Below are positions 1-14,700 of a stretch of DNA of 64,000 bases, piece after piece. Numbering within the stretch: position 1 is the stretch's first letter; the number at the start of each line of letters is the position of its first letter. The translations under genes and the position numbers were made by a program. The DNA is from Sipunculus nudus (lineage: Eukaryota; Annelida; Sipuncula; Golfingiida; Sipunculidae): assembly GCA_026874595.1 (NCBI GenBank), contig CM049320.1, positions 31,716,214-31,780,213 on the forward strand, written 5' to 3'. The notes under the pieces were generated by a model. The model was not told the origin of the DNA. It did no database searches and was given only the letters and a program-made list of their open reading frames with translations.

Positions 1-104
1 AAATGAAAGAGATAATTTCTTTTTTATGAATATAGTTGAGACTCTCACGAACAAAGAATAAAACCCGGTATAAATTTTTATATTGATAAATATTTAACGA
101 AGAC

Positions 105-520
105 CAGTCCCGGTGGTAGAGTGGTTAGCGTGTCTGGTTATTAAGCTGGTGCACTGGGAGGTGTTGGTTCGAGCCTGACTATGGCAGGTGTTTTCTCATG
201 CTGGGCTTTCACCCAGGGTCTTATAATAAATGGGAAGATATCAGAGAGCTCTGCTTTCTGATATCATGGTGAACCTAGCCGTACCAGTGCTGTAGCTTGA
301 TGCATCATTCAAGGACCGAAAAGGACTGTCTGTGCGACAAGTATGGGCAGTCTCTTCAGGAAGATCTGATAGCTATCCAGTGTGTTTTTAACCAGCTGCT
401 GGCTGGCTTAGGTTCACACCTGATATAGCGTGAGGCTCGTTGAATGAATGATGTTACCACACACATGATAGGAGGTCACCTGACCAACACACCCTGAAAG
501 GGTCCGGGAGCCCGCAGAAT
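105..520 (+). repeat. tRNA-derived SINE
   Basis: The sequence begins with a tRNA-like head: an A-box-like GGTAGAGTGGTTAGCG near 116-131 and a B-box GGTTCGAGCC near 166-175, the two internal RNA polymerase III promoter boxes. A non-tRNA body follows that contains an inverted pair (GATATCAGAGAG / CTTTCTGATATC near 237-265). It cannot be a functional tRNA because the acceptor and anticodon stems do not close. The 3' boundary is approximate. Confidence 0.6.
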
Positions 521-705
521 TAACAAATTATAGAGTAAGGTAGTGTAAAAAGCATAAAAATGGAGGTTGGTACTTCGGCCAAAAAAAAATCATGAAAATA
601 ATACCCCATATCCTAAGAACAGTGTGCTCGCTATGAAGCATGTATATACTAACTGGCATTTCAACACAGGTTTGTTGTGGCTAATATATGTATATTTTTT
701 TTCAG

Positions 706-2487
<1,782 letters not shown>

Positions 2488-2960
2488 TTGGGCTCAGTTG
2501 TTCATTCGGAACTCACAACCTCACACTAACTGTATATCAGTAAACATGAACGCCTCGTTTTCCACAAGACTACAGTACATAGTTGCAGTATACCAGTCAG
2601 ACATAGATATGCGACTGACAAGTGACTACTGATAATAGTTTTCGAAAGAAGTTAATAAGAATCATATTCATTCATATGATCTATATTATTTTATACTATA
2701 TACTGTATTATACTAGTATCATTGTATGTTTATTTTCATTATTTGAATCCTAATTTGGTACTACAGTTACTTAAATGAGGGTGATTTATCCTGGATAATT
2801 GCATTTAACTTTTCAAGTGTCATCAGTTTTAAGAAGTACTCGAGCTATTGGCATCTGCTGTGTAACCAGCGCCAGTATGTTGTAATCATGTGAAACGAAA
2901 CATGCCAATGTATGTACGATTATATATTAGTATTTTTAATAAATGTACCAAGAAGACCGG
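2488..2960 (+). other. POLR2D 3' untranslated region
   Basis: AT-rich sequence after the POLR2D stop, running to a canonical AATAAA at 2938-2943. A 3'UTR of about 470 bases is inferred from the stop-to-signal distance. No other coding signal is seen. Confidence 0.75.
2938..2943 (+). terminator. POLR2D: POLR2D poly(A) signal
   Basis: AATAAA hexamer 450 bases after the TGA stop and the first canonical signal in a plausible 3'UTR position; cleavage is expected 10-30 bases later. Confidence 0.65.
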
Positions 2961-4640
2961 AGTTACAGTGTTTCAGAGAATGGGATTATGTATTTAAACC
3001 GTTCAAAGAGTTGACAAACCTCTCAAGTTAGCTGGGAAATTAGCAAACAATTTTAAAGAATACTATAGAAATAATGACTACAGTTGCTGTAACGTCGATC
3101 CCACTGATAAAAGTTAATACTTCTTGTTCAGAATGAGCTTAAGTTCATGCTCTCAGTAAGTTTTTCTTTGGTGCGAAGCTGAGAATAACAAATCGGGGGA
3201 ACCGGGCCATCTCATTCAGTTATGAACCCATAACAATCAATAGGTATGAGGAAACGCTTGAGAAATGTCTGATTTGATTTTAATGCTCCATGTTAGTCGG
3301 TGTTTTTCTGACGGTTAACTTGTCAATGTTCCGCTTTATAAATGTATATATTGATAATTATAATAATGTGTCACTGGATTTCTTCTGTGATAAATTATAA
3401 TTTTAGCAAAAGTATAGTTTTATTCAACAGTAAATCCTGCAGCGCTTGTTCCCGTCCCTTTAAAGCACAAGTGTAGCTAGTTCAGACGTTATTTAGCAGC
3501 GTGGACGAGGTCACACCGTGTGTTTCACTAAACTTGTGTTTCCGCTTATTATCCGCTCGAGCGGACGTGTAGGATATCATGTTTGTAAACGCAATGGCGA
3601 CGCTGGCCTTACCATACCACTGGTATGAACGGATCACATTTGATATATGTATACCTATTTAACATCAATCATAAAAATTATAGTTATTTTTATTAACCAT
3701 AGCATTCTCAGTGGTTCAGAATGGTAAGGTAGGTAGTCTGAAGGGTTGGAGGAAACCGGAGAACACTCGTCTTATGCTACGTTCACCCCCTTTGTGATTT
3801 ATGGTAATTATTAGATATACCTTCCGGTACCCTACAAAAGGCCCACTGACCGGATGTCTACGTTGCCATAGTAACAAAACAGAAACTGAATTATGAAATT
3901 TTTTATGTCACATATGTATATTCTCAACTGTATTTGTCATTAAGAACTTTTATGTACACCAGTAAAGTATTGGTGTCCTTATTTGCTCCCTGGATCCGTG
4001 GATTAAGGGGAAGGTCGCCAAATACGACCGATGGAACTTACTTAAAGTGTGACCAGTTTGCCAGCGGTAAATACCACTGGGACCACGAGACGAACGCCAT
4101 TTTCTAATTGTTAACTGGTATTTACCATCAGTCCCAAATAAATAAAAGCACATGTACATTGTTAATGAAATTGAAGGTAAGAAATGGTAACGAATACGCC
4201 AAAGTGGGAGAGAAAGGAAAGGTATATGTGTTAGGTCAGTGCTTTTCCGTATACTGTGACTTTAATGGCGAGGTGAGAGTTTTAACCGATTCCCCAAGTG
4301 ATAGAAATAATTCATTGTTTTTCATGCATATTTACTCCCTTAACAAGAGGATTTGCTGAAGCTAGAGATTTTTTGTAAGAGATGTAATATTATTTAAACA
4401 AGATTCAATTGAATACTCATAATTACTTCTGAATTTTTCAAATTTTATAAGTTATTAGTATAAATATAAAATTAGTACCTTCAATTTTGCCCAAATTTGA
4501 CGATGGCACGCTTGTTTCCTGTGAGAACTGTTGATATAGTTTTCATATCATGCACACAGAAGGATTTCAGCTTTTAAGTTCAGAAAGCTGAAAGAAATTG
4601 GCAAAAAAATTGTAGCTTTTATTAATGTTTTTATAAGACC
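2961..4640. other. Intergenic, one CpG-richer patch
   Basis: No gene can be supported. A patch at 3440-3620 is richer in GC and CpG than its surroundings and holds a short open start (ATG at 3579, MFVNAMATLALP...). It could be a promoter with a first exon, but I find no donor or continuation. At 4050-4130 a GGTAAATACCACTGG / ACTGGTATTTACC pair forms a short inverted repeat. Confidence 0.4.
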
Positions 4641-4844
4641 ATGTCAGACCCAGGCTCTCCCCAGCCGCTCTTCAGTCACCTGTATGTTGACCTTGTTGAC
4701 CTTTCAGCAAATTATGCACGCTTGAGGCGAGGCACACACTGGGGCAGCCAAGCAGCTAATGGCCAGTCACAGCTGATCCAGGTGTCCAATCCAACTCATC
4801 TAGTAATTGGTTTGACCAACAACATAACATTGAACAATAAATGA
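4641..4844 (+). CDS. Unrecognised short ORF, possible exon
   Basis: A 67-codon frame starting MSDPGSPQPLFSHLYVDL. Its GC content is above that of its flanks, and a possible weak donor (CAG|GTGTCC) lies at 4780. No domain is recognised and no partner exon with a matching phase was found. It may be an old exon, a transposon fragment or chance. No function is assigned. Confidence 0.2.
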   Translation: MSDPGSPQPLFSHLYVDLVDLSANYARLRRGTHWGSQAANGQSQLIQVSNPTHLVIGLTNNITLNNK

Positions 4845-5821
4845 ACAAATTTTCATTGGTTTTTAATAACAAATAAAAGAAAAATTAATAGAAAAGGAAT
4901 TTGTTAGTTGATGAGTAACAGGAAACTAACTTGCCGTAACTGATGATGTATGAATCTTGTATGGATGGATAGAATGTCATGTATTCCAAATAACACCATG
5001 CAGTCACCTATGGTGTTTTTCATTTCAATTTTAATGATAAAAAAATAGATCATATTATTCATTACTAATCAGTAGGGATCATATAAAGGAAATTAATGTT
5101 AGACAAAGATGCAGTTGATAATATTAATCTAGATTCCTAATGTGTCTAGTGTGCAGATTGATGTGAAAGTAGTCCAAAGTGAATATATTACATTTATTTT
5201 TTTAATATAAATAAAAGCCATAAAACCAGGTGCTTATGATCATTATTTAATTTTGTGAATTCTGTATATTCTGGATTCTCAACATTAACACTGAATAAAT
5301 ACCAAACATGGTGCGAATACTTTACAAATGTATTTGAATACGAATATGAATATGTACTCCATTATAAAATTTCTTTCATAAGAATGGGAATTCAGGTAAA
5401 TTGGAAGTATTTGAATACCAGTGCAAATACTTTCAAAATGTATTCATGAATGCATTCATGAATATATTCTATAATATTATTTTAATAATCATTTCAGTTA
5501 TATTTTGTTTTAAAAAATCATATGATTCTCTTATTATTTTTAATAAAAATTATATTGGCACAATATTTGTTATTAAATTGTAATTAAATAGTTAAATATT
5601 ATATCTGCTGCTGATAAGTTATATGGCCAAGTCAAAATCTGTGTGACAGTATCACTTCATTTGTTAATAAAATAAATGAAATCAATCCTGTCAAATGTCT
5701 CCAAAAGTACTATCAAAATCATACATAAGCTAAACACCAACAACTCATAATGCAGCTTATATTTATTACCACAAAAAACCAGCATATGCCTCATTCCAAA
5801 TATTTTTTATTATATATAGTA
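4845..5821. other. AT-rich intergenic sequence
   Basis: Very AT-rich with short local repeats (TTTGAATACGAATATGAATATG near 5332-5355; ATTCATGAATGCATTCATGAATATATTC near 5440-5467). No coding, RNA or mobile feature can be supported. Confidence 0.5.
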
Positions 5822-5853
5822 GCTGAGCGCCGTGACCCATGGGTCCCTTGTTT
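5822..5853 (+). repeat. Solo 3' terminus of tandem-unit element
   Basis: GCTGAGCGCCGTGACCCATGGGTCCCTTGTTTT closely matches the last bases of the element at 38.3-39.9 kb (GCTAAGCGTCATGACCCATGGGCCCTTGTTT). Only the end is present, so this is a truncated or eroded copy. Confidence 0.6.
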
Positions 5854-5983
5854 TCCTCTTTCAGTCCTTTTCATGGAAGGTGGAGTGAATGACATGCACA
5901 AATCGGACCAACTAGATTACGACAGTGCTGGTCAGGGTCACAATCTGAACTTCACAATGCTCTCCAATACACAGATAGCCTAG

Positions 5984-6876
5984 GTATAAATATGACGAGG
6001 GTTATGTGGTCTGTTAACGTACGATCCGAAAAGAACAGTTTCGAGGAAAATTACATAATCATAGATGTTATTGTGGTAAAGACTTCACGAAATAAGTAAT
6101 ATTTTTTGCAAACATGCGCATGTAAAATGTAAACGGGGGTTTCCTTGAAATGTAATAAATTTTGATTTTATAGTTTGAATGTTGAGACCCACACTGCCTA
6201 ACCGCAAGAGCTTTGTTTTGAGAAGAAATCACCTCTGGCCGAATGGCGGCTTAAATTAAAAAAGAAATGGGTTAACAGGTGTTGATTGCTTGGTGATGCC
6301 TGAAATCAGAAGAAAATTGTCACCATCAAAATTTGGGTTGGTAACCACCTGATGACGCCAAGGCAATTAATCCAGACGGTTGCTCAATACAATGTCTAGG
6401 GTTCGTATACGTCTGTTAAAATCTTGAAAGTTTTTAAAATTAAAATGCTACTTTCAAAATCTTGATCAGAGCGACCTTTCAGTTGCTTCCCTTGAATGTT
6501 GTAGCAGAGCTACCTTCTTTATTTTCATGTCCTCTTCTCATAATTGGATTATACGGATTCTTTTATATAGATTTGCGCTCGGTTATACCCGCATGGTCTA
6601 TACAATGGCGCAAAACAAGAAAAATCTCAAGAACGTCAATGAATTTGTAAAACTGGACTTAAGGAGGCCTTTGAATTTGAAATTTTGTTTTTGAGGAAAA
6701 GGTGCAAGAACATTGAGTAATTTTTTTTATAAACGTTTAAAATCTGAAATGAGACATTGCAGGGATCCCATCACCCATCAACTTTACTGGGTTATAGGAT
6801 ATTTGAAGGGAATATAAAATGCTTTTTTATGAGCAAGTATCATCGCATTTAGTACACTCCAAAAACCAGGCAAATT

Positions 6877-6879
<3 letters not shown>
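5984..6879. other. Intergenic, nothing recognised
   Basis: No exon, RNA gene or repeat with recognisable boundaries was seen on either strand. Confidence 0.4.

Positions 6880-6935
<56 letters not shown>
6880..6935. repeat. (TA)n microsatellite
   Basis: About 28 uninterrupted TA units; the open frames through it (YIYIYI...) are artefacts. Confidence 0.97.
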
Positions 6936-6939
<4 letters not shown>

Positions 6940-7224
6940 AATACAAATTCATAATATACCATGCAAGCTTGAGCTTTGTACCAGCAGCACACATTCAAGT
7001 AAAAAGACTGTACAATGTGTAAACGAACTTCTGATATTTTGAAATAATATTTTTTATTTTCTTTAAACATGATAATTTTATTCGACTCGGACTTGGACAC
7101 GGTTACCAGATAATTTGGACTTGAGGTGAAGAAAGTGGACTTTGACTTGAACCTCTCGTACTTGTGTCGACTAGCCTGTACTCGGACAACGCATGATGTG
7201 CACTGCACTTACTGCATCAATTAT

Positions 7225-8440
7225 TTTTTAGCGAACCTGTGGGCTTATGCGATGGTGTGGCGTCGTCTGTCGTCTGTACGTTAACCTATACTATCTTGAA
7301 AACGGCAAGAATTAGCATCACAAAATTTTATGCTTAAAATTAGTCATTTAAAAAACTCCATTGGATTTTGCTTATTTTTTGGCTAACTGCATTTTCTTAG
7401 ATTTTATAGGAAAAAAGCTAAAAAAGCTTAAAAAATCTTCTTCTCCGAATCTGTTCAGCCAAATTGTTCAATATTTTACAGAAATGATTTCAGGAACAAT
7501 CTCTCTCAAGTTTGTTCGAATGGTTAAAGTTTGGTGATTTTTGGCCGAGTTACAGGAAGTTGAACTTAGTCATCTGTCCAAAAAAGCATACTAAAATTAC
7601 AATCTCAGAAATGGCTTGAGCTATCATAACCAGATTTTATGCCAGTGTTGGTCACATGAGTCATATCTGAAATTGAGGTATTGGTGGCGCCACCTGCATC
7701 GGCCTTTTAGTACGGGGGTCATCAGTGCCCGTATCATACTGACAGCTACAAATAACTTTCTTCTCTGAAACGAAATGGCCAAATTGTTTAATATAGCACA
7801 GAAATGATCCTAGGGTAGTGCTTTCTGAAGTTTGTTCAAATGGTCCCAGTTCAGTGACTTTTGGCTATGTTATTGGAAGCTGAATGTAGTCATATGCAAT
7901 AACAGCCCATTTTAGTTAAGTGGCTACAAAAATCTTCTCAGAAACCAGTGGGCCAAATTCTTAAATCTCACACATTAATTATCCTTAGATGTTGATAATT
8001 CAAGTTTGTTCAAATGGTCTATGTTCAGTGACTTTTGGCTGAGTTATGGGAAGCTTAATTAAGTCATATGCCATAACAGCCCATGTAGCTCAGTGGCTTC
8101 AAAGATCTTATTCTCAAAAACCACTGGGCCAAATTCTTAAATCTCACACATTAATTATCCTCAGATGTTGATTATTCAAGTTTGTTCGAATGGTTTTTGT
8201 TCAGTGCTTTTTGGCCGAGTTACAGGAAGCTGAACTTAGCCAGTTTGCTGTATCTTCCTATGTGAGTTATAAACCTGCGAAATGTTTTTGTACTGATGCC
8301 ACTGAAGCCATTTTATTAAATATTTTATAAGAATAATCCCTACAATAATTCTTATAATAAATGTCATTAATGGTTCCACATGAATAATTTTTGGCTGAAT
8401 TATGGAGATTGAATTGAGTCATTTTACAATATATGTCAGC
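7225..8440 (+). repeat. Molluscan tandem-unit element with roughly 180-200-bp units
   Basis: The block starts with CTGTGGGCTTATGCGATGGTGTGGCGTCGTCTGTCGTCTGTACG, a leader followed by a GTC-rich run. Diverged units follow, each with AAACCACTGGGCCAAATT..., AAGTTTGTTCAAATGGT and GTGACTTTTGGCYGAGTTAYNGGAAGCTGAA. Copies of the last motif lie near 7535, 7855, 8030, 8205 and 8385. Elements of this layout are abundant in molluscs; Helitron-like origin is possible but no Helitron end is proven here. Confidence 0.7.
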
Positions 8441-8939
8441 TGTGTTATGCTGTTACATCTAGCCTGGCACCAGTTTATCAGCATCTATTACATCATGCCA
8501 CTAGACATTTAGATTTTAGGTTATCTTAGGTTAATATTGACAAGAAAGCTTTTTAAAAGCTTTTAAAAAAATTTAGATTTATGATTTAAGTTATTTATCA
8601 TACCAGGCAATGTTACAATCATGGATATTCAGCTCTCTGTGGCTATATAAAGACACCTATACGTGGATTATAAATAATTGGTATCCCTACTCAACTTAAT
8701 TCAAGAATTTGCCATCAATGAGATATGTCTGTATTTTAATTTTACATTCAGTATGCATCCGTAATAATTTTACATATATTCCTGATTTCTTTTTTATAAA
8801 AAGTCACCTGAAAAGCATTTTGTATTGGGAAAATAAATTTCAAAGTTATTTCATGTAGGGACCCCTTTAGTGTTCAGATGGCAGCACTTGGTTTACCATT
8901 GACAGATTGCCAGTGCCTTGATGTTGGCCATTATATGAT

Positions 8940-9260
8940 GTCAGCTCTATAAATAGTTTTGGCACAGTGCCAGGATTTTAAGAAGTGCAGCCATGTACAG
9001 GTCAAGAGTTTACTCAGTGCAATAGCTGCATTCTATTTATAGCTTTGGCAGACTGCTCACTGCATCATATTTGGCACCAAAGTTTAGCCTGAATCTATTT
9101 ATAGCTTTGGCAGACTGCCATCTGTGTCAGATTATGCAACAGGTCAAGAGTTCACTCAGTGCAGCCAGGTACAGGTCAAAAGTTCACTCAGTCTAGCCAG
9201 GTGCAGGTCAAGAGTTCACTCAGTGCAGTAGCTTGAGGCAGCAATTTGTCACAGGTCACT
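8940..9260 (+). repeat. Short tandem repeats (about 32 bp and 24 bp)
   Basis: CAGGTCAAGAGTTCACTCAGTGCAG(CC) recurs near 8997, 9140, 9172 and 9206. CTATTTATAGCTTTGGCAGACTGC recurs near 9035 and 9093, with a diverged copy near 8950. No coding potential. Confidence 0.75.
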
Positions 9261-9374
9261 CGGGGGCAACTGCTTTACTCACCTAAGCCTTGTCAGCCCA
9301 GTGCATCAAAGTCTGGGGAAGTTTGATGTATTGGACTGATATTTTGACCTGTCTATGCATTTTTGATGATATTC

Positions 9375-9680
9375 TCATTTACAAGACAGGTGGTGCCACG
9401 TACATTGACTTTTGCACAGTCTGTGTGCCTGCTTATTTCTACAGAGGAATTTGATATATCAGCCCGAATTTGAGCATATTTATACATATCGAATAGCTTT
9501 GTTGTATATAAGACTGTTGGTGCCACCTACAATAATTTTTGCACAATGTGTGTCCCTGCTTATTTCCCAGGAGGGGTTTGATATGTCAGTCTGATAATTG
9601 GCATATGTGTATATCTCTGATAGCTTCGTTGTATACAAGACTGGTGGTGCCAGCTACAATCGTTTTTGTGTTGTGTGCAC
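9375..9680 (+). repeat. Tandem repeat, about 128-bp unit, 2.5 copies
   Basis: Each unit carries AAGACTGGTGGTGCCACCTACA, TTTTTGCACAATGTGTGTCCCTGCTTATTTC and TTTGATATGTCAG. Copies start near 9383, 9509 and 9637. Non-coding. Confidence 0.75.
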
Positions 9681-11461
9681 CCATTCCAGAATTTCAGCAG
9701 TGATGTTTGTGTAATTTTTTTTTATTCAAAATGTTTAGTACTTGCATTGTTCATATACATGAAAAGTAATATTCCAGCATTGAAGCATTATACCTGGTGT
9801 ATTTCCCAATGCACAGGTTCGCATTAGGCCTGTAGGCCTTGTTATAAATATCCTAGCACCACTGCCTAGTTAAAATTACAGTATGTTTTCTGGTGTCCCA
9901 TATAAGCTATAGTGTCCCATAAGTATAAGTGCGTAGTGAAACTCCATGTTAAACTCAGTGTGACTGACGTATGATGAGGGTAGTTGTTGGTATGAAAAAA
10001 ATGCTGAAGTAATACAGCCAGTGCTGTGATACAATGCAGTGACACAAACAGCTTTTCAGTCAATATTCGGCATAAAGTCCTAATATTTTAGGAAAACTCT
10101 GTCTAAACATGAAACAATTAGTCCATGCAATATTCCTTCAACCAAGTGTCTTGCGATGACAGGGGAAATGCGATGTCATGTTTCATATAATAATGCAGCC
10201 ATACCGGAAACATGATGACTTTATGTGAATAATTACACTAAGGTCGTTTCAAACACACGACATTTATTTTCATACAAGATTATTATGCTGTAAGCGCAGC
10301 AAAGTACAAAAATCACATTATGCCTTGATTGATTTTCATATACAAATAATGTAATTTAGTCCAATACTAGGGCCTTTAACTCGCACCAAAGTGTCTTAGA
10401 ACTAGATATTATGTCCTTATCTGACATTTCAACTAGAAAATAAAAGGCCTATTATCTTCTCCTGATTCTTATAAATATAAAGCATTACAGTTCATCACTA
10501 TTTATGCTGCCTCTTACTTTGAATGTATTTCTGCTATTTTTGCTTATCCAAAATAGCTTCATGAAAGTAAAACCTTTATAATCATCTTTTTAGATATATA
10601 AATATGCTTAGCATGAAATATATTATATAAAAGACCAGATTAGTTTGCTGACATAATTCATTCTTTGAGCACACCCTACACCTATAATTTGCCACCACGA
10701 CACAACAAACACATGGCAGACGGAATGCGCTTGATAAAAAATGCTTTGGATATGTTTTATGACAATTTAAAATCTTTCAACTACAGGTTTTATTTTTACA
10801 TGAATAACACTTTTGTTTAAAACATTATAAATTAAGGCTGCACCAGAGGGATGAACCAACAAACAAAGACAAGCGAGGCGTCGGTAAAGAGACCCCTACA
10901 ACAGTGCACAATTGAAGACGCTTCTAAACAAAGCTAAGCAGGATAAGCTGCACGCTTTATTCTCATTTGTTATGATTAAATATTACAGAATACGTTAGCC
11001 ACGAAACATCGCTCGTTACACTAGCCTGGCATGCTAGGAATATCCACCAAACATCTAGCACGAACGACAAAAGCGAAAAAAAAAATACCCTGACAAAACT
11101 GTTCTATAAATATATGAAACTAATGTTTAGTTGGTTCAATAACATTATAACTTTAAATTTTGATAACATGAAACTAGAAGTAGAGGGAAACTGCAACTTA
11201 CTTTTGAATACAGAAGAAACCATACCATGAAAATTCAGTCATCATCGAATAAAGAATTGCACCAAATATTATTAAATAAATCAAAATTTAGAGTCATCAT
11301 GTATTTTATGTATTTTGTATGACAACAAAAGCAAAATACACAGCCAAGGGGATTATTTGCTCATTACAAGGAGCTTATTACAAAGAGCATACTTTGGCTG
11401 GAGAAACGAACATTATTAATGTTAAATATGCATTTCTTTTCTCTTCACTGTAATCAGTAAA
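9681..11461. other. Intergenic, downstream of mosaic lectin gene
   Basis: No gene is supported. On the minus strand this is the 3' flank of the lectin ending at 11462. A minus-strand AATAAA (plus TTTATT, 10956-10961) is a possible but distant poly(A) signal. Confidence 0.4.
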
Positions 11462-11712
11462 CTATACATGGATGGACCTGACGGACTGAGTTTCACAGAG
11501 AGCTGTGAATGACTTGGTACAGGCGGCATCTATCCACTGATGACGATACGTCTTTCTAAGGGCCAGGCACAGATCACTTCCCTTACTGTTCGGCTCATTT
11601 GGATGCCAGTTTGTGTACGTCACCGCGACAGTCGAGTTCCAGGTCCAAGACGCAACATGGGTACATTGATCATCCATGGTGTTCCTAAGGTATCCAGCGG
11701 TCCACACATAAT
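11462..11712 (-). CDS. Mosaic lectin, last exon: C-type lectin, second half
   Basis: Acceptor TTGAGCAG at 11715-11713; stop TAG at 11464-11462. The exon reads YVWTAGYLRNTMDDQ ... TNWHPNEPNSKGSDLCLAL ... WIDAACTKSFTALCE. It has the long-loop EPN triplet (mannose-type Ca2+/sugar site in this family), loop cysteines C2 and C3 (DLC, AAC) and the final LCE cysteine. The usual WND is WID, so one Ca2+ ligand is changed and binding may be weaker. Phase 1 at the start joins exactly to the previous exon, giving an Asp codon. Confidence 0.85.
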
Positions 11713-14700
11713 CTGCTCAATGGAAACAGGGTAAAATATTAAATATAATAGAGAGACGTTTAAATAAAAAATATTTTTTTATATATATAAGACGACTTTA
11801 CTCACAAATACATGAAAGCTTTTTATTTATGCAATCATAAAAATATATATTTAAATTTAATCTAAACATGGTTAAAAAGTTGCAGGGAAATTACATATTT
11901 CTTGACTCAGCAATCTCGTGCCTTCATACAGACAACTCCGTCAAGGAAAAAGAGAAGAAAAATACCTGATCCCCATGTGTGGAAACCCGACTTGTATGTT
12001 TGCGATATTTTCTCTAGCGTTTAATAGCGTGGTGGTTTACTGAACTAAAATGCAGTCACATAATCTGTTTATGTCTTACTAATATGAAATGGGGGCGTTA
12101 TACAGTGGAACCTGTATGAAAGACCAGCTGTTTCTGTTATTAAGACCACCAATGAGGGAATCACAGGCAATCTATTGGTTATAACTGACCTGTCTAATCA
12201 GACCACCTGCTAATTAAGACCTCTTTATGTCATTACAAGGGGTGGTCTTATCCCGCAGGATTCTCTGTATTTAAGGTATTTAAGTGATTTTAACTGGGAA
12301 TATAGATGTAAATGTGGATATATCTCCGACAATAAAATATAGTTAAATTGCTTGCAAGACGAATGTTCTGACCAGGCGTGGCAACATCAGTTTTTTTAAA
12401 TGCCTTATATTTCAGGGTATAGCAACAACAAAAAAAATACCTCTTGTGAAGGATTTTTGCAACACAGTCTGTATTAACTTTTGTTCTTCCGCATTCTCAA
12501 TGATGACTAAATTGCTTGAGTAGTCTTCACATCTTGACTGAGCTTCACGCCAGGTCAGGTCATTTGGGATATACTTGTAACAGGAGTATGTGTTGTTCTT
12601 TTGGTCTGTATGATCGTCCTCTTGCTCATAAGATGTGAATCCCTTTGGGCATTCCGAATTGGTAGCAATCATGGAGGTATCTAACGATAAATAAACATGA
12701 TGACATTTGTGTAGACCAGGTGAGGTTGATTTTGTTTAAACTTAGTAGTCTGGTACATTTAAATGTGTTTTATAAAGTTTAAGTGAATGTGTCTTTAATG
12801 CTGACATAAACAGGTCATATTTAGACATCATCTATGTTCTGAGGCTCTAGGGTAGAGCATGTCCAAGCCTAGGAGCTACGAGTGCAAAACAGCTATGAAG
12901 AATTTAAGACAAATTAAACCTGGCAGGAATCGGTAAATTGCCAGCTGTGGCTGACCATAACTATTTTTTTTACGATTAAATTTGAGAGCTGCACTCAGAT
13001 CTTTTAGTGTTGCTACCTCTATCAACCTAAAAGATATGACTGGAATCTTATTTGTGATCTTGTATGGAATTTCCTGGAATCTTAACGGGTTTTTTGATAG
13101 AATTTAAGACCTGCACTCAGATATTTGGGTGCTGCTCCCTCTATCCACTTAATCCTTATGTCTGGAATCTTATTGGGGTTTTTGTATGGAATTTCCAGCC
13201 GGAGAAAGGGTTTTAGAGAGGGGAGGATGTGGTCAGTTAGGGCTGTTACAAGACGAGCAAGCATTGTCATAATATACTGCATACGATCCAAATCCAACTG
13301 AGAAGAGCCAACGAACAGACAGTTGCAATTATAGGCCTTACTCATTCCTAATGATTAAGCTGATATTTTCCTTGTAGATGTGTCTAATATAACGTTTCAC
13401 CCAAGGCAATCCCTTTATATGATGTACGACGAGGAGTATACTTTATTCATATACTGTCTAGTGCCGAGTCTTTAACCCATATAAAATCCTACACAGTTGG
13501 ATCTATATTGTCATTACCGACCTTTACTCGAAGATCCTTAACATTCATGAGGTCAAATTTAGTATCAATCATAATTTCTTTAGTCTTATCCCCGTTCAAT
13601 TTAAGTCTGTTCACCCTCATCCATACTCTAATAAATGATCTCAATCATGTGTAGTTTGTCCTTCGTTCAAAAGATTAGTATAACTGCTAATCATCCGCAA
13701 AAACAAGACAGTTTACATTATAGTTCCTGTGCTCTGGGAATCGAACCCTGCGGTTCCCAATACTTTATAGACTTCTCCGATGATGAAATTCTGCTTAATG
13801 CCTTTTTCTCAGTTTGTGTTTCAAGCCATGAAGGTCATTTCCACATTCCATACATAACCTTTTTCGTTTTAATAGTGTTTATATGGTGCTGAAATGGCGG
13901 ATAATGTCTGATTGTAAAATGTAGTCAGTCCACATGAATCCATATTAGATTCCAAAAATTTTGAAGGTAAGTTTTAAACACCTGATTGTCGACCTTTTCG
14001 ATCCCCCTTTATTTGTTCTCTCTCCCTGTCCTTAACACTGTTCTTCTGCCACAGAATTCTTATTTAACTGCATAATGATCTAAGAAACGTAAAATTTCGC
14101 TGGTTTTTGTTACTTTGCTTTTATCAACACTTATGCAAAGATCCATCCCACTTCCTGATTTTCTTGTAGCACAATTGACAACATTTACCACATTGAAATA
14201 ACATAAAATATCCTTGAAATAAATGACATCAGAGTTACTAAAGCCCAATATATTGATGTTGGAATCACCCATGTACACTCTTTTTTCCCCTTTCGGTGTA
14301 AGTTTTCTTCTGTAGGTGATGTCAGTTCATTAGGAAATGCATGGCTTTGCCATCAGGATGCCTCCAGATGAAAAGAATATAGACTTTACTGGCTGAGAGG
14401 TCCGATTCTAATACTTGACAATCCAGATTGATAGTTTCGATACATGATGGCAAAAACACTTTTATATCATGATTTTCTAGGTGATGATATAATGTTTTAT
14501 CCGGGAGGTAGAGTTGGGTCCAAAAGTACTCGTACTCATAGTACTCGTACTCATTAGTACATTTTTGGTACTCAGTACTCAAGAACTTTTTAAAAATCAC
14601 AAAAGTACTCGTACTTGTACTCGAGTACTTTGAAAGTACTCGGTACTCATATGAGTAATTTATGAGTACTTTTGGGTATTTCATATATCATTAAAATTAC

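Noticed and set aside
113-185. tRNA gene-like sequence
   Set aside because: A- and B-boxes are present but no closed cloverleaf or acceptor stem; it continues into a SINE body.
5750-5983. 77-codon plus-strand frame with an acceptor-like CTCTTTCAG
   Set aside because: Runs across the solo repeat end; no partner exon with matching phase.
6879-7208. 109-codon minus-strand frame
   Set aside because: Ends in a long YIYIYI run coded by the (TA)n microsatellite; no domain.
11540-11734. 64-codon plus-strand frame
   Set aside because: Antisense shadow of the mosaic lectin terminal exon.
14322-14684. 120-codon minus-strand frame rich in Ser/Thr/Tyr
   Set aside because: Produced by AGTACTCGTACT repeats at the hAT element end.
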